Numbered from the stretch's first letter, positions 16,545-23,121 are shown. The stretch is 23,121 bases of DNA from an uncultured Acidaminococcus sp. (GCA_900314165.1 OMUE01000178.1:1-23121); one strand, 5' to 3'. Program-made: numbers and translations. The notes: generated by a model from the letters alone, not told the origin.

Positions 16545-16951
16545 GAGTGAAAAGTGAAAAGCGAAAAGGCTGCTGCGCAGGGCAAGGTAGAAAAGTGAGA
16601 CGTTAGAGGCTAGTAGCCTGCGGCAGCAAGGAAGAAATGAAGAAAGTGAAGAGCGAAGAGGAGGCCTCTGGCCTGCCCCCTCGCCATCTTTGTAAGGGGC
16701 TCCGCCCAGCCCCACCACCATCTGCCTTGAACTAACTTGTTTTTGCAGACGGTCCTCCTCCCCTACGGGGATGACAAAATCCCTACGGGGGCGACAAGTT
16801 GCCCTGAGGGCCGTCATCTCCGCAGGGGAGGGGAACCGTGCGAAGCACGGTGGTGGGGCCGTCCAGGGGACATAACGGTTCTCACTAACAACCTTAGTAA
16901 GCAGCACCAGCCTTTCTCCCCGCACTACCAAGCTGACGTCTGACTTCTGAC
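16545..16951. repeat. Mosaic intergenic repeat cluster, element D
   Basis: A chain of degenerate modules lies between the AT-rich gap and lysR. Heptad-type units AGTGAAA/AGCGAAA are at about 16549-16567 and AGTGAAG/AGCGAAG at about 16647-16661. Between them, segments such as CCTGCGGCAGCAAGGAAGAAA resemble the reverse complement of the unit in element G. Two CCCTACGGGG-like direct repeats occur near 16760-16792. The hairpin CCGTGC-GAA-GCACGG (16836-16850) sits in the GGGGAACC...GGTGGTGGGG setting. A final CTGACGTCTGACTTCTGAC (16933-16951) is repeated exactly in element F. Open frames here are repeat-derived and not credible genes. Confidence 0.75.
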
Positions 16952-16961
16952 GTCTGATTTC

Positions 16962-16990
16962 TTGTCCAAGTTATTATGCCATTTTATCAT
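16962..16990 (+). promoter_or_regulatory. Candidate lysR promoter
   Basis: TTGTCC (16962-16967) and TATCAT (16985-16990) are separated by 17 nt and match four of six consensus bases each. They lie in AT-rich DNA about 75 nt before the lysR ATG. Other weaker -10-like sequences lie between 16990 and 17030, so the exact start is uncertain. Confidence 0.5.
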
Positions 16991-17066
16991 AAATTATGTT
17001 AAAATAAGTATATTGCTACTTAATTTGCCATCTTATTAATTCCAATTCTTCATAAGTGAGGTTATT

Positions 17067-17963
17067 ATGGACAAAGAAGACATTCAGGCCTTCCAGGCCG
17101 TCGCCCGATATAAAAGCTACACAAAAGCTTCCTCCGCTTTATCAATAGGCCAGCCCACTCTGAGCAAAAAGATTGCCAAGCTGGAAAAAGAAGTAGGCGT
17201 CACCCTGCTAGCCCGGACAAAACGCAGCGTCAAACTGACCTATGCGGGACTGGTGTTCCAGCAAGGCAGCCAGTCCTTACTGGAACAGGAAATGGCTCTA
17301 CTGGAAGCCGTCCGCATGGCCAGCAATAGTGCTCCTCCCGGCCTGCAGCTGGCCATTATGGGTACGGGGCTATCCCAACAGTTCCTGCCCATCCTCCGCC
17401 GGTTTAAGAGGGATCATTCCGATATCTCCCTGGAACTCTCCCTCATGGACTTCCCTCAGTTGCAGCAGTCTTTAGAGACGGAAACGGTGGACTGCGCCAT
17501 CGCCGGAGACCTGGGCCTTTCGTTCCTGGCGCCTTTGAAAACCGTAGTCCTGTGCCCTGCCTACAACTGCCTTGTACTGCCCCAGGATCATCCCTGGCTG
17601 AAGGAAACTCGCAGGGACGGGAAAAGACTGTCCCACGAACCGTTCATCGTGTTTTCCGATACGGCTTCTGCCAAAAGCTATGAAAAAGTAAAGGAAATCT
17701 GTTCTGCCTGGGGCTTTACACCACGAATCAGCCGTCAATGCAGCACTGTGGAAGAAATCCTGTTCCACGTCCAGGCAGGCCTGGGCCTGGCCATCTTGCC
17801 GGATTTCGATTTACCTCCCGAGGGCAAGCTGCCACTGGCCTACGTACCCATAAAAAAAACGGCAGCTCCCTTCGCCACCGTTCTGGCCTGGAACGCCCGC
17901 CACAATAATCCCGCTGTCTCCCTATTCAAAGACTATCTGCTGGAGCATAGCAAGAATTCGTGA
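17067..17963 (+). CDS. LysR-family transcriptional regulator
   Basis: A typical 298-residue LysR regulator. The N-terminal winged helix-turn-helix (about 1-60) contains SYTKASSALSIGQPTLSKKIAKLE followed by GVTLLAR and the LTYAG segment. The C-terminal periplasmic-binding-protein-like effector domain starts near residue 90 (LQLAIMG) and ends with GLGLAILPDF. The ATG at 17067 has GAGG 5 nt upstream. azlC-azlD follow on the same strand after 78 nt, so the regulator may control or be cotranscribed with this exporter, perhaps sensing an amino acid. The effector is not predictable from sequence. Confidence 0.93.
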   Translation: MDKEDIQAFQAVARYKSYTKASSALSIGQPTLSKKIAKLEKEVGVTLLARTKRSVKLTYAGLVFQQGSQSLLEQEMALLEAVRMASNSAPPGLQLAIMGTGLSQQFLPILRRFKRDHSDISLELSLMDFPQLQQSLETETVDCAIAGDLGLSFLAPLKTVVLCPAYNCLVLPQDHPWLKETRRDGKRLSHEPFIVFSDTASAKSYEKVKEICSAWGFTPRISRQCSTVEEILFHVQAGLGLAILPDFDLPPEGKLPLAYVPIKKTAAPFATVLAWNARHNNPAVSLFKDYLLEHSKNS

Positions 17964-17993
17964 TATACTACTCTTACTCTATGAATTTATTTC

Positions 17994-18026
17994 TAGTCCC
18001 TATCCCCTAGCCCACTAATCCCTAAG
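17994..18026. repeat. Octad-head fragment of the mosaic repeat, element E
   Basis: TAGTCCCTATCCCCTAG followed by CCCACTAATCCCTAAG is the reverse complement of the octad head seen in elements B, H and I (TTAGTGGGCTAGGGG type). The palindrome and heptad modules are missing. It lies between lysR and azlC, directly before the azlC ribosome site. Confidence 0.65.
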
Positions 18027-18041
18027 ATCCGAGGTGCATCT

Positions 18042-18740
18042 ATGATTTTTTCCGCCCTGAAAGCAGCCTTTCCTTATACCATCCCCATGATGGCCGGCTA
18101 TTTCTTCCTGTCCACCGCCTATGGCGTCTATATGCACGCCGCCGGCTTCAGCTTCTGGTACCCTGCCATTACGGCTTTATTGGTATATGGCGGCTCCCTG
18201 GAGTTCCTGCTGGTTTCCCTGCTGCTGGCCCCCTTCAATCCCCTCCAGACTCTCATTATGAGCGTCCTGGTCCAGGCCCGGCACCTGTTCTACGGCCTGT
18301 CCATGCTGGACCGGTTCAAGAACCTGGGATTGAAAAAATATTATATGATCTATACCATGAGCGATGAGACCTTTTCCCTCTGCTACGCGGCCAAAGTGCC
18401 GGAGAGCGTGGACAAAGGCTGGTTCATGTTCTGGATCTCCTTCTTAGATCAGGCTTCCTGGGTAGCCGGTGCCACGGCCGGCGGCCTACTGGGCAGCTTC
18501 ATTCCCTTTGACCTGAAAGGCATAGACTTTATGATGACCACCATGTTCGTCGTCATCTTCCTGGAGCAGTTGCTGAAGGAAAAGAAACACTATACTGCCA
18601 TCATCGGCTTAGCTGCGGCTATTGTCTGCCGCCTGCTGTTCACGTCCAGCACGTTCCTGATTCCCACCATGCTGGTCATCCTGGTGCTGCTGACCGTGTT
18701 CCGCAAGCCCATTGCTGAGAAAGGAGGCTACGGGAAATGA
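18042..18740 (+). CDS. azlC: Branched-chain amino-acid exporter large subunit AzlC
   Basis: AzlC and AzlD form a membrane exporter of branched-chain amino acids and toxic analogues (azaleucine resistance in Bacillus subtilis). The 232-residue protein is mostly hydrophobic, with segments near 10-30, 38-65, 70-90, 130-152, 160-180 and 185-215. It carries family signatures: FPYTIPMMAGYFFLSTAYG near the start, YGGSLEFLLVSLL, and QARHLFYGLSML near residue 78-89. The ATG at 18042 has GAGG about 8 nt upstream. The stop overlaps azlD as ATGA. Confidence 0.93.
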   Translation: MIFSALKAAFPYTIPMMAGYFFLSTAYGVYMHAAGFSFWYPAITALLVYGGSLEFLLVSLLLAPFNPLQTLIMSVLVQARHLFYGLSMLDRFKNLGLKKYYMIYTMSDETFSLCYAAKVPESVDKGWFMFWISFLDQASWVAGATAGGLLGSFIPFDLKGIDFMMTTMFVVIFLEQLLKEKKHYTAIIGLAAAIVCRLLFTSSTFLIPTMLVILVLLTVFRKPIAEKGGYGK

Positions 18741-19060
18741 CGTTCGTAGAACAAGCCATCACCATCGCCATGGGCGTCCTGGGCACTCAGATTACCCGGT
18801 TCCTGCCGTTTTTGGTATTCTCCTCCAAAAAACCTACGCCGCCCTATATCCAATATTTGGGCAAGGCCCTGCCCAGTGCGGTCTTTGCCATGCTGGTGGT
18901 GTACTGCCTGAAGGATATCCCTCTCACAGGTCCCACCCATGCCTTTCCGGAGCTTCTGTCCGTAGTCCTCACCATCGCCACCCATCTCTGGAAGCGCAAC
19001 ATGTTCCTGTCCATGGCCGTCGGCACGGCAGTGTATATGGGAGTTATAAGACTTGTGTAG
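18737..19060 (+). CDS. azlD: Branched-chain amino-acid exporter small subunit AzlD
   Basis: The 107-residue partner of AzlC has three to four hydrophobic segments (about 8-30, 44-60, 70-85, 90-106). The family segment TRFLPFLVF is at about 20-28, and LGKALPSAVFAMLVVYCLKD follows in the middle of the protein. Its ATG overlaps the azlC stop by four bases, so both subunits are coupled. Immediately at the stop codon a 7-bp tandem array (GGGAAGA-like) starts, the same placement seen at other gene ends in this window. Confidence 0.92.
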   Translation: MTFVEQAITIAMGVLGTQITRFLPFLVFSSKKPTPPYIQYLGKALPSAVFAMLVVYCLKDIPLTGPTHAFPELLSVVLTIATHLWKRNMFLSMAVGTAVYMGVIRLV

Positions 19061-19331
19061 GGAAGAGAGAAGAGGAAAGAGGGAAGAGGAGCCCGCTGGG
19101 CGGCTTGAGGAAGATGATAGATGATAGATGATAGAACCTGTTGTCGGGGTTTAGAAGTCTTCTAATTTAAGTCCGCCCACGCAGTGCGGGGGCAAGTCTG
19201 ATTAGAGCTCTCAGCATCCTCTCTGTCCGCCCTTTTCAAGGGCGGGGAACCGGCGAAGCCGGTGGTGGGTTCTCTCCGTAGGATGGTGATGGGGGTGTCC
19301 GTGCGGAGCACCCTGACGTCTGACTTCTGAC
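19060..19331. repeat. Mosaic intergenic repeat cluster, element F
   Basis: Heptads GGGAAGA, GAGAAGA, GGAAAGA, GGGAAGA (19060-19087) start on the last base of the azlD stop. Three exact ATGATAG units follow (19114-19134), then a small palindrome TTAGAAG-T-CTTCTAA (19151-19165). A two-hairpin module is formed by CCGCCCTT/AAGGGCGG (from about 19227) and CCGGC-GAA-GCCGG (19250-19262), in the GGGGAACC...GGTGGTGGG setting. It ends with CTGACGTCTGACTTCTGAC (19313-19331), identical to the end of element D. No gene is credible here. Confidence 0.8.
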
Positions 19332-19370
19332 ATTTGATGTCTATTCTTCATCCGCCTTTCATCTTTCCTG

Positions 19371-19379
19371 TGCTATACT
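19371..19379 (+). promoter_or_regulatory. Extended -10 promoter for the small secreted protein
   Basis: TG-C-TATACT (19371-19379) is an extended -10 element 38 nt before the ATG at 19418. There is no good -35 box, which extended -10 promoters can do without. Confidence 0.5.
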
Positions 19380-19417
19380 ATATCCGATACAACAATTACT
19401 TAGGAGGAATCTTAACC

Positions 19418-19954
19418 ATGAATAAAACGTTTCGTCGTCTGTCCCTGGCTACGGTGCTGTGCCTGAGCCTGGGAACTGCTGTAACAGGGTTCGCTGCCCC
19501 GAAGGAAACCATCCCCAGCCCCATCGTCAATTACGCTACAGTCCAGGAAGCCGCCAAGGCCGCCGGCTTTACGCCCCTGTACTTGCCGAAAATCTCCGGC
19601 TACCACGTCAGCGAAGCCATGGTCATCAGTAAAGACCTCATCGACCTGTTGTACACTCGTGACGGGAATGCCAATACCGTCCTGCGAATCCGCACTGCCA
19701 AAGCCAGCAAGACCCATCCTTCCGGGGATATCAGCGGCATCTACGGCGCTCAGTGGTCCATGCAGCAGCTGAAAGGCATTACTGTCTATACGGGAACCTA
19801 TACAAATCCGGACAACAGCCTGGTCACCGGCCACGCCGCCCATTGGCAGGTCCATGACACCCTGTTCTCCGTCTCCGCCGATACCCTCTCCGCCCCTGAG
19901 TTCCAGCATGTCCTGGAAGACGGCCTGGTAGACCTGGCGGTGCAGTATTTCTGA
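19418..19954 (+). CDS. Small exported protein of unknown function (DUF4367-like)
   Basis: A 178-residue protein starting at the ATG at 19418, which has AGGAGG 10 nt upstream; an in-frame TTG at 19334 has no ribosome site and precedes the likely promoter. Residues 1-27 form a Sec signal peptide (positive NKTFRR, hydrophobic core 8-23, cleavage probably near A26-A27, no lipobox). The mature part of about 150 residues has TVQEAAKAAGF followed by LYLPKISGYHV and a beta-rich region. This recalls DUF4367-type domains, often found in anti-sigma or envelope proteins, but the similarity is judged by eye. It is probably periplasmic or extracytoplasmic. It stands alone and converges with the flavodoxin fusion gene. 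Function unknown. Confidence 0.8.
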   Translation: MNKTFRRLSLATVLCLSLGTAVTGFAAPKETIPSPIVNYATVQEAAKAAGFTPLYLPKISGYHVSEAMVISKDLIDLLYTRDGNANTVLRIRTAKASKTHPSGDISGIYGAQWSMQQLKGITVYTGTYTNPDNSLVTGHAAHWQVHDTLFSVSADTLSAPEFQHVLEDGLVDLAVQYF

Positions 19955-19958
19955 GTGA

Positions 19959-20071
19959 AAGCGAAGAGCGAAGAGATAAGAGCGAAGAGGCCGCTCACGC
20001 GGATGGATTTCTTTCTTCCTTGTCCGCCGCAGGCGCCTCTTCGCTCTTTACTCTTCGCTCTTCGCTTTTTT
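19959..20071 (+). terminator. Long hairpin with T run after the small exported protein gene
   Basis: The heptad arrays 19959-19991 and 20035-20067 are reverse complements over 33 nt with only two mismatches, around a 43-nt loop. The right arm runs into TTTTTT (20066-20071). In RNA from the plus strand this would form a long stem followed by U residues five nt after the stop codon, so it could act as an intrinsic terminator. It is made entirely of repeat modules. Confidence 0.6.
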
Positions 20072-20124
20072 CTTCCTTGCCCGCCGCAGGCGCCTTTTCG
20101 CTCTTTACTCTTCGCTCTTCACTT
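19959..20124. repeat. Heptad repeats at convergent gene ends, element G, with a 57-bp tandem duplication
   Basis: A heptad array in one direction (19959-19991) is followed by two direct copies of a 56-bp unit (20012-20067 and 20069-20124). Each copy has a TTTCTTCCTTG start, a CCGCCGCAGGCGCC palindromic core and a CTTCGCT-type heptad array. The two copies differ at three positions. The second copy contains the stop codon and last codons of the minus-strand flavodoxin fusion. Confidence 0.88.
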
Positions 20125-21193
20125 TCCTCAAGTATTCCCCCACTCTTCCTCTGGCCCTTGGAATGTCGCTGCTGTAGACTTCCAAGGGTTCTTTTACGTC
20201 TGCCTGAGTAGAGTTGCGGATGGATTGGATCGTGGCTGCCTGGCCGCTGCCGCCGTGGGTCACGATGGGAATCAGCAGCTTACCCTTCAGGTCGTGGGCC
20301 TCCAGAAAGCTGTTAACGGCCCGGGGCGTCGTGCTCCACCACACGGGATACACCAGTACGAGGACGTCGTAGTCTTCAGGCCGCACAGCCATGGACTTCA
20401 GCACCAGCCGATCCTCATTGTTTATTTCCGCCTTGCCGTCCTTTACCACTTCACTGTACTTCGGCGAATACTGTTTCTCCGTCCGGATGGCCGCTACATC
20501 GCCGCCTACAGCATCCTGGACCATCCAGGCCAGCACCTGGGAGTTGCCCATGAGGGTGCCGTCCGCCTGATTCCGCATCAGGGAGGCTCCTGACACAGCG
20601 TCTGCCGTATTCTCAAAAGGTGTATTGCCGATGCGCCCGAAATACACCGTCAGCACTTTCTTCGACGTGGTCAGCTTTTCCCCGCTGATTACGTCTTTTT
20701 TATTGACCACTACCGGATGGAACCAGCGGTCCGCATAGGGAATGCCTGCCACCGCCCCTGCGGTCAGCACCACTACGAGAGCCAGTGCTCCCTTCAGCTT
20801 CCAGCCTTGGAGGTACCGCCGGCCCTGGATGGCCCCATGGATCAACAGCAGCACGAAACAGGCAATAGATCCCCGTACATGGACCGAATGCCAGAACATG
20901 GGGCTGCTGCCAGCCTTTCTGGCCATGCCCATACCCACGCCGGACACCAGCACCGCTACCATAGCCAGCAGAAATAGGAACACCGTCACCGTATTGAGAA
21001 TCCTTCTCCGGGGATAGGCCCCTTTGCCCAGAAAGACAAAGAAGTTCCGATTCAGCACGCAATGGAATACCATCAGCGCTCCCAGCACAAATCCCAGGAT
21101 CCTGTGCACCGGAATAGGAATCACCTTGCCGCCCAGTTCGAGGATGAGCAAGAGTACCATGGCTATATCTATGCATTTCTTTACTCCAATCAT
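20105..21193 (-). CDS. Membrane protein: DUF4405-like domain fused to flavodoxin domain
   Basis: A 362-residue two-part protein. Residues 1-152 hold about five membrane segments (near 7-21, 31-48, 66-88, 108-122, 134-152), with histidines H30, H44, H102, H105 and H119 arranged as in DUF4405/cytochrome-b-like proteins, suggesting heme binding. Residues 178-358 are a Flavodoxin_4-type domain: LTVYFGRIGNT at the phosphate loop, YPVWWSTTPRAVNSFLE and the THGGSG loop. Positive charges fall in the loops around 50-64 and 124-134, so the flavodoxin part should be outside the cytoplasmic membrane. D198-AVSGAS matches the DxxSGA(S/T) pattern of covalently flavinylated FMN-binding domains. ATG at 21193 with AAAGGAGG. 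The last residues KSEE come from the heptad repeat. The role is probably electron transfer; the partner is unknown. Confidence 0.82.
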   Translation of the reverse strand: MIGVKKCIDIAMVLLLILELGGKVIPIPVHRILGFVLGALMVFHCVLNRNFFVFLGKGAYPRRRILNTVTVFLFLLAMVAVLVSGVGMGMARKAGSSPMFWHSVHVRGSIACFVLLLIHGAIQGRRYLQGWKLKGALALVVVLTAGAVAGIPYADRWFHPVVVNKKDVISGEKLTTSKKVLTVYFGRIGNTPFENTADAVSGASLMRNQADGTLMGNSQVLAWMVQDAVGGDVAAIRTEKQYSPKYSEVVKDGKAEINNEDRLVLKSMAVRPEDYDVLVLVYPVWWSTTPRAVNSFLEAHDLKGKLLIPIVTHGGSGQAATIQSIRNSTQADVKEPLEVYSSDIPRARGRVGEYLRKVKSEE

Positions 21194-21210
21194 AACGGTG
21201 CCTCCTTTCT

Positions 21211-21398
21211 TAGTGGGCTAGGGGTAAGACGGACGACGTACGACAGAAGACGTACGACAGGAGAACAAACCGTCTTACGTCGGTTTGAATAAATTCCACG
21301 CGTAGCGTGGTTCCTCTTTCGTCCGTCGTATGTCGGTCGTCGGTGGTCGTCATCCAGTGCAGCGCACCCTCTTCGCTCTTCACTCTTCGCTCTTCGCT
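21211..21398. repeat. Mosaic intergenic repeat, element H (full-length type)
   Basis: Same order as element B: octad head TAGTGGGCTAGGGG (21211-21224), left arm, AAACCG/CGGTTT hairpin, CCACGC-GTA-GCGTGG hairpin (21296-21310), right arm, a CAGTGCAGCGCACC spacer, and four heptads (21371-21398). The tail ends on the base before the pepD stop codon. The element occupies nearly the whole gap between the flavodoxin-fusion gene and pepD. Confidence 0.9.
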
Positions 21399-22862
21399 TT
21401 AAAAATCGCTCCTCGCAAACCCGTTCTTCATGCCATTGCTGGCTACAAACAGCACCTTGCCCAGGGTTTTCTGGGTTTCTGCCCGGACCATGGCTGCCAG
21501 TTCCTCATTGGCGGCTTCCAGATCCTGGGGTTCCACCTTGCCAGGCTTGCCGTCGTACTTCTTCAGCAGCGCATAGGCCTTGGCCCCTACGGCGTTCTGG
21601 TACCGCTCGATGATATTGGCACATTTGGCATAATGAGCATCTGCTAACGCCCCGATGAGCCGGTTGGCCCAGTAGAATTCATCCGTATCCGGCAGTTCGC
21701 CCGTCTTAGCCAGATAGTCCGGTGTGGTCTCCACATTAGTATAGAAGGGCACGAAAGCATTGTACACGTTACAGCCCTCTGCAATCCATTCCACCGCCAT
21801 CCGGTCCGCCGGCATATAGGGCCGCAGCTGGGTGCAGGCCAGGAAATTCGTCCGGTTGATGCCGATAGGCCGGTAATGGGTATGAGGAGTCTCTTGGCCA
21901 ATGCGGCTGTAGGGATCGTACACTGTGCCCTGATAATGACTGCTCAGCAGGTACTTCACATCCTCCACCGTTACCTTCCGCTCCGGCTGGATGGACCAGG
22001 GCAGGTCGTCAGATTCCGGGGTATACTCCACATCCTGGCCTTCCCATTGATGGGTATAGGGCGCCAGACAGCGCAGCATGTACCAGGCTCTGGGCGTATT
22101 GTACGTATGGTCCGCGTCGTCGTGGCTGCCAAAGGCACTGCGGCAGTCAAAGGCCCGGTCCTGCTCCAGGGCCTCTGTCCGCTCTTCCGGCAGCGTCAGG
22201 TCCAAATGGTTGTCCCGGATAAAGTCCAGCAGATCTGCCGAACACAGGTGTTCTTTCTTATCCCCAAAGGCGTCCACCAGGTCGAAATAGTCGATGCCCT
22301 GCTGGTTGGGCATGACCACCACTTCATCATCCGGCACTTTTTTGGCAATCCAGTGATGGCCCCCGATAGTCTCCAGCCACCAGATCTCGTCCACATCCTG
22401 GAACCCGATACCGTTTTTCTCATAGGTACCGTACTGTTCCAGCAGGCTTCCCAGCCGCAGCACCCCTTCCCGGGCAGAATGAATGTAGGGCAGTACCAGA
22501 GTCAGGAAGTCCTCCTCCCCGATGCCTCCCGGTACCATGGGATCCGCTCCCAGCACCCGATAGTTGGACGTAATGGTCTCCGTCTCGCTCATGGCCACGT
22601 TGGCCTCGTTGATGCCCGCTTCGCCCCAGATGCCCTCAACAGGATCCGCGTTGGGCATAGCCGTATAGCGCATCGGGTTGTCCGGCAGCTCCACCACGCA
22701 TTTGGAAATCACGGACTCATACCGTCTCGGCTGGTCCTCTGGTTTTACTACAATGAATTTCTTCGCTGTAAATTTTCCCGCCGGCGAATCTTCATTCCTC
22801 GCCATCAGCGTGGATCCATCATAACTTACGTTTTTTCCGACTAATAATGTAGTACAAGGCAT
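21399..22862 (-). CDS. pepD: C69-family dipeptidase (PepD type)
   Basis: An N-terminal-nucleophile hydrolase of peptidase family C69 that cleaves dipeptides. The 487-residue protein begins MPCTTLLVGKNVSYDGSTLMARNEDS. C3 is the expected catalytic nucleophile after removal of the first residues, and ARNED is the conserved following motif. Other family features are WGEAGINEANVAMSETET (about 79-96) and WWLETIGGHHWIAKKVPDD (about 161-179). No signal peptide is visible, so it is probably cytoplasmic. ATG at 22862 with AGGAGG 9 nt upstream. The stop codon directly abuts heptad repeats. It is flanked on both sides by full-length repeat elements, so it is probably its own transcription unit. Substrate range is not evident. 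Confidence 0.92.
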   Translation of the reverse strand: MPCTTLLVGKNVSYDGSTLMARNEDSPAGKFTAKKFIVVKPEDQPRRYESVISKCVVELPDNPMRYTAMPNADPVEGIWGEAGINEANVAMSETETITSNYRVLGADPMVPGGIGEEDFLTLVLPYIHSAREGVLRLGSLLEQYGTYEKNGIGFQDVDEIWWLETIGGHHWIAKKVPDDEVVVMPNQQGIDYFDLVDAFGDKKEHLCSADLLDFIRDNHLDLTLPEERTEALEQDRAFDCRSAFGSHDDADHTYNTPRAWYMLRCLAPYTHQWEGQDVEYTPESDDLPWSIQPERKVTVEDVKYLLSSHYQGTVYDPYSRIGQETPHTHYRPIGINRTNFLACTQLRPYMPADRMAVEWIAEGCNVYNAFVPFYTNVETTPDYLAKTGELPDTDEFYWANRLIGALADAHYAKCANIIERYQNAVGAKAYALLKKYDGKPGKVEPQDLEAANEELAAMVRAETQKTLGKVLFVASNGMKNGFARSDF

Positions 22863-22880
22863 TGTTTAGTTCCTCCTTAT

Positions 22881-23065
22881 TAGGTGTTAGGGATTAGGGG
22901 GCTAAGACGGACGACGGAAGACAGACGACGTACGATAGAGGAACAAACCGTCTTTCGCCGGTTTGAATAAGTTCCACGCGTAGCGTGGTTCCTTTTTCGT
23001 CTGTCGTATGTCGGCGGTCGGCCGTCGTCATCATCCAGTGCAGCGCACCCTCTTCGCTCTTCACT
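22881..23065. repeat. Mosaic intergenic repeat, element I (full-length type)
   Basis: The octad-like head starts at 22881. The left arm (22906-22944) pairs imperfectly with the right arm (from about 22987). CAAACCG/CGGTTTG (22944-22950 with 22959-22965) and CCACGC-GTA-GCGTGG (22974-22988) form two hairpins between them. The CAGTGCAGCGCACC spacer and two heptads CTTCGCT, CTTCACT (23052-23065) follow. It is nearly identical to elements B and H. Confidence 0.9.
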
Positions 23066-23121
23066 TTTACTATGAAAATACTCTTCGACCGAAATTAAAA
23101 CGCAAAAAGACACCCCAATTT
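23066..23121. other. Window edge, possible 3' end of an off-window gene
   Basis: These 56 bases hold no recognisable gene. Elements B and H both end against a minus-strand stop codon, so a minus-strand gene may end here: a frame entering from 23120 stops at about 23070-23072 with TAG, right beside the heptads. Only 16 codons are visible and nothing can be recognised. Confidence 0.25.

Noticed and set aside
16512..16931. Short open frames made of repeat sequence, reading SSLFAL-type peptides (also near 7667-7805, 9120-9305, 20020-20211)
   Set aside because: A 7-bp tandem repeat keeps long frames open by chance and gives a 7-residue peptide repeat. No ribosome sites or conserved domains were seen.
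16992..17006. CodY-box-like sequence AATTATGTTAAAATA upstream of lysR
   Set aside because: Only 11 of 15 positions match, in very AT-rich DNA where such matches are expected by chance.
21211..21398. Imperfect palindrome considered as an integron attC site, given xerC in the window
   Set aside because: No integron integrase, no RYYYAAC/GTTRRRY core pairs and no cassette array. XerC here is the housekeeping recombinase of the codY locus.
22880..23113. 77-codon minus-strand open frame at the right edge
   Set aside because: It opens with GTG without a visible ribosome site and consists almost entirely of repeat element I sequence.

Overview
The window looks like chromosomal DNA of a diderm Firmicute (class Negativicutes). 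An Acidaminococcus-like organism is my best guess, but it is not proven from sequence alone. The reasons are an IspH enzyme fused to ribosomal S1 domains, the conserved Firmicutes gene orders scpA-scpB-rluB-cmk-plsC-rpsA-der and dprA-topA-trmFO-xerC-codY, a CodY regulator, and moderately GC-rich coding DNA with strong AGGAGG-type ribosome sites.

Region 1 (1-7548, minus strand) is a tightly packed housekeeping operon, read in the order rluB, HI0933-family flavoprotein, cmk, plsC, ispH-rpsA fusion, fni (type II IPP isomerase), der. Gaps are 1-21 nt or ATGA overlaps. It combines rRNA pseudouridylation, CMP kinase, phospholipid acylation, the last MEP-pathway steps, an S1-type RNA-binding protein and a ribosome-assembly GTPase. 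Der runs off the left edge. Region 2 (7549-9811, minus) holds scpA-scpB (SMC partners) and an M50 site-2-type protease, separated by repeats. Region 3 (9902-16270, minus) is dprA-topA-trmFO-xerC-codY, closed by a hairpin terminator. The hslV-hslU pair found between xerC and codY in Bacillus subtilis is absent.

Region 4 (16271-23121) is more accessory. It has an AT-rich gap, a plus-strand LysR regulator followed by azlC-azlD (branched-chain amino-acid exporter), a small secreted protein, a minus-strand membrane protein fusing a DUF4405-like heme-type domain to a flavodoxin domain, and a C69 dipeptidase.

The most unusual content is not coding. Almost every boundary between transcription units is filled by a mosaic of short repeats: an octad head (TAGTGGGC-like), a long imperfect palindrome enclosing two hairpins, GGAACC-stem-loop-GG hairpins whose arms change in a compensating way between copies, and a tail of 7-bp tandem units (CTTCGCT/CTTCACT) that abuts or supplies the stop codon of the neighbouring gene. 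These modules are absent from inside the two long operons. This family, a CodY-box-like palindrome at a candidate promoter for xerC-codY, and the probably extracytoplasmic flavodoxin fusion are the best leads. No tRNA, rRNA, CRISPR array or transposase gene was seen.
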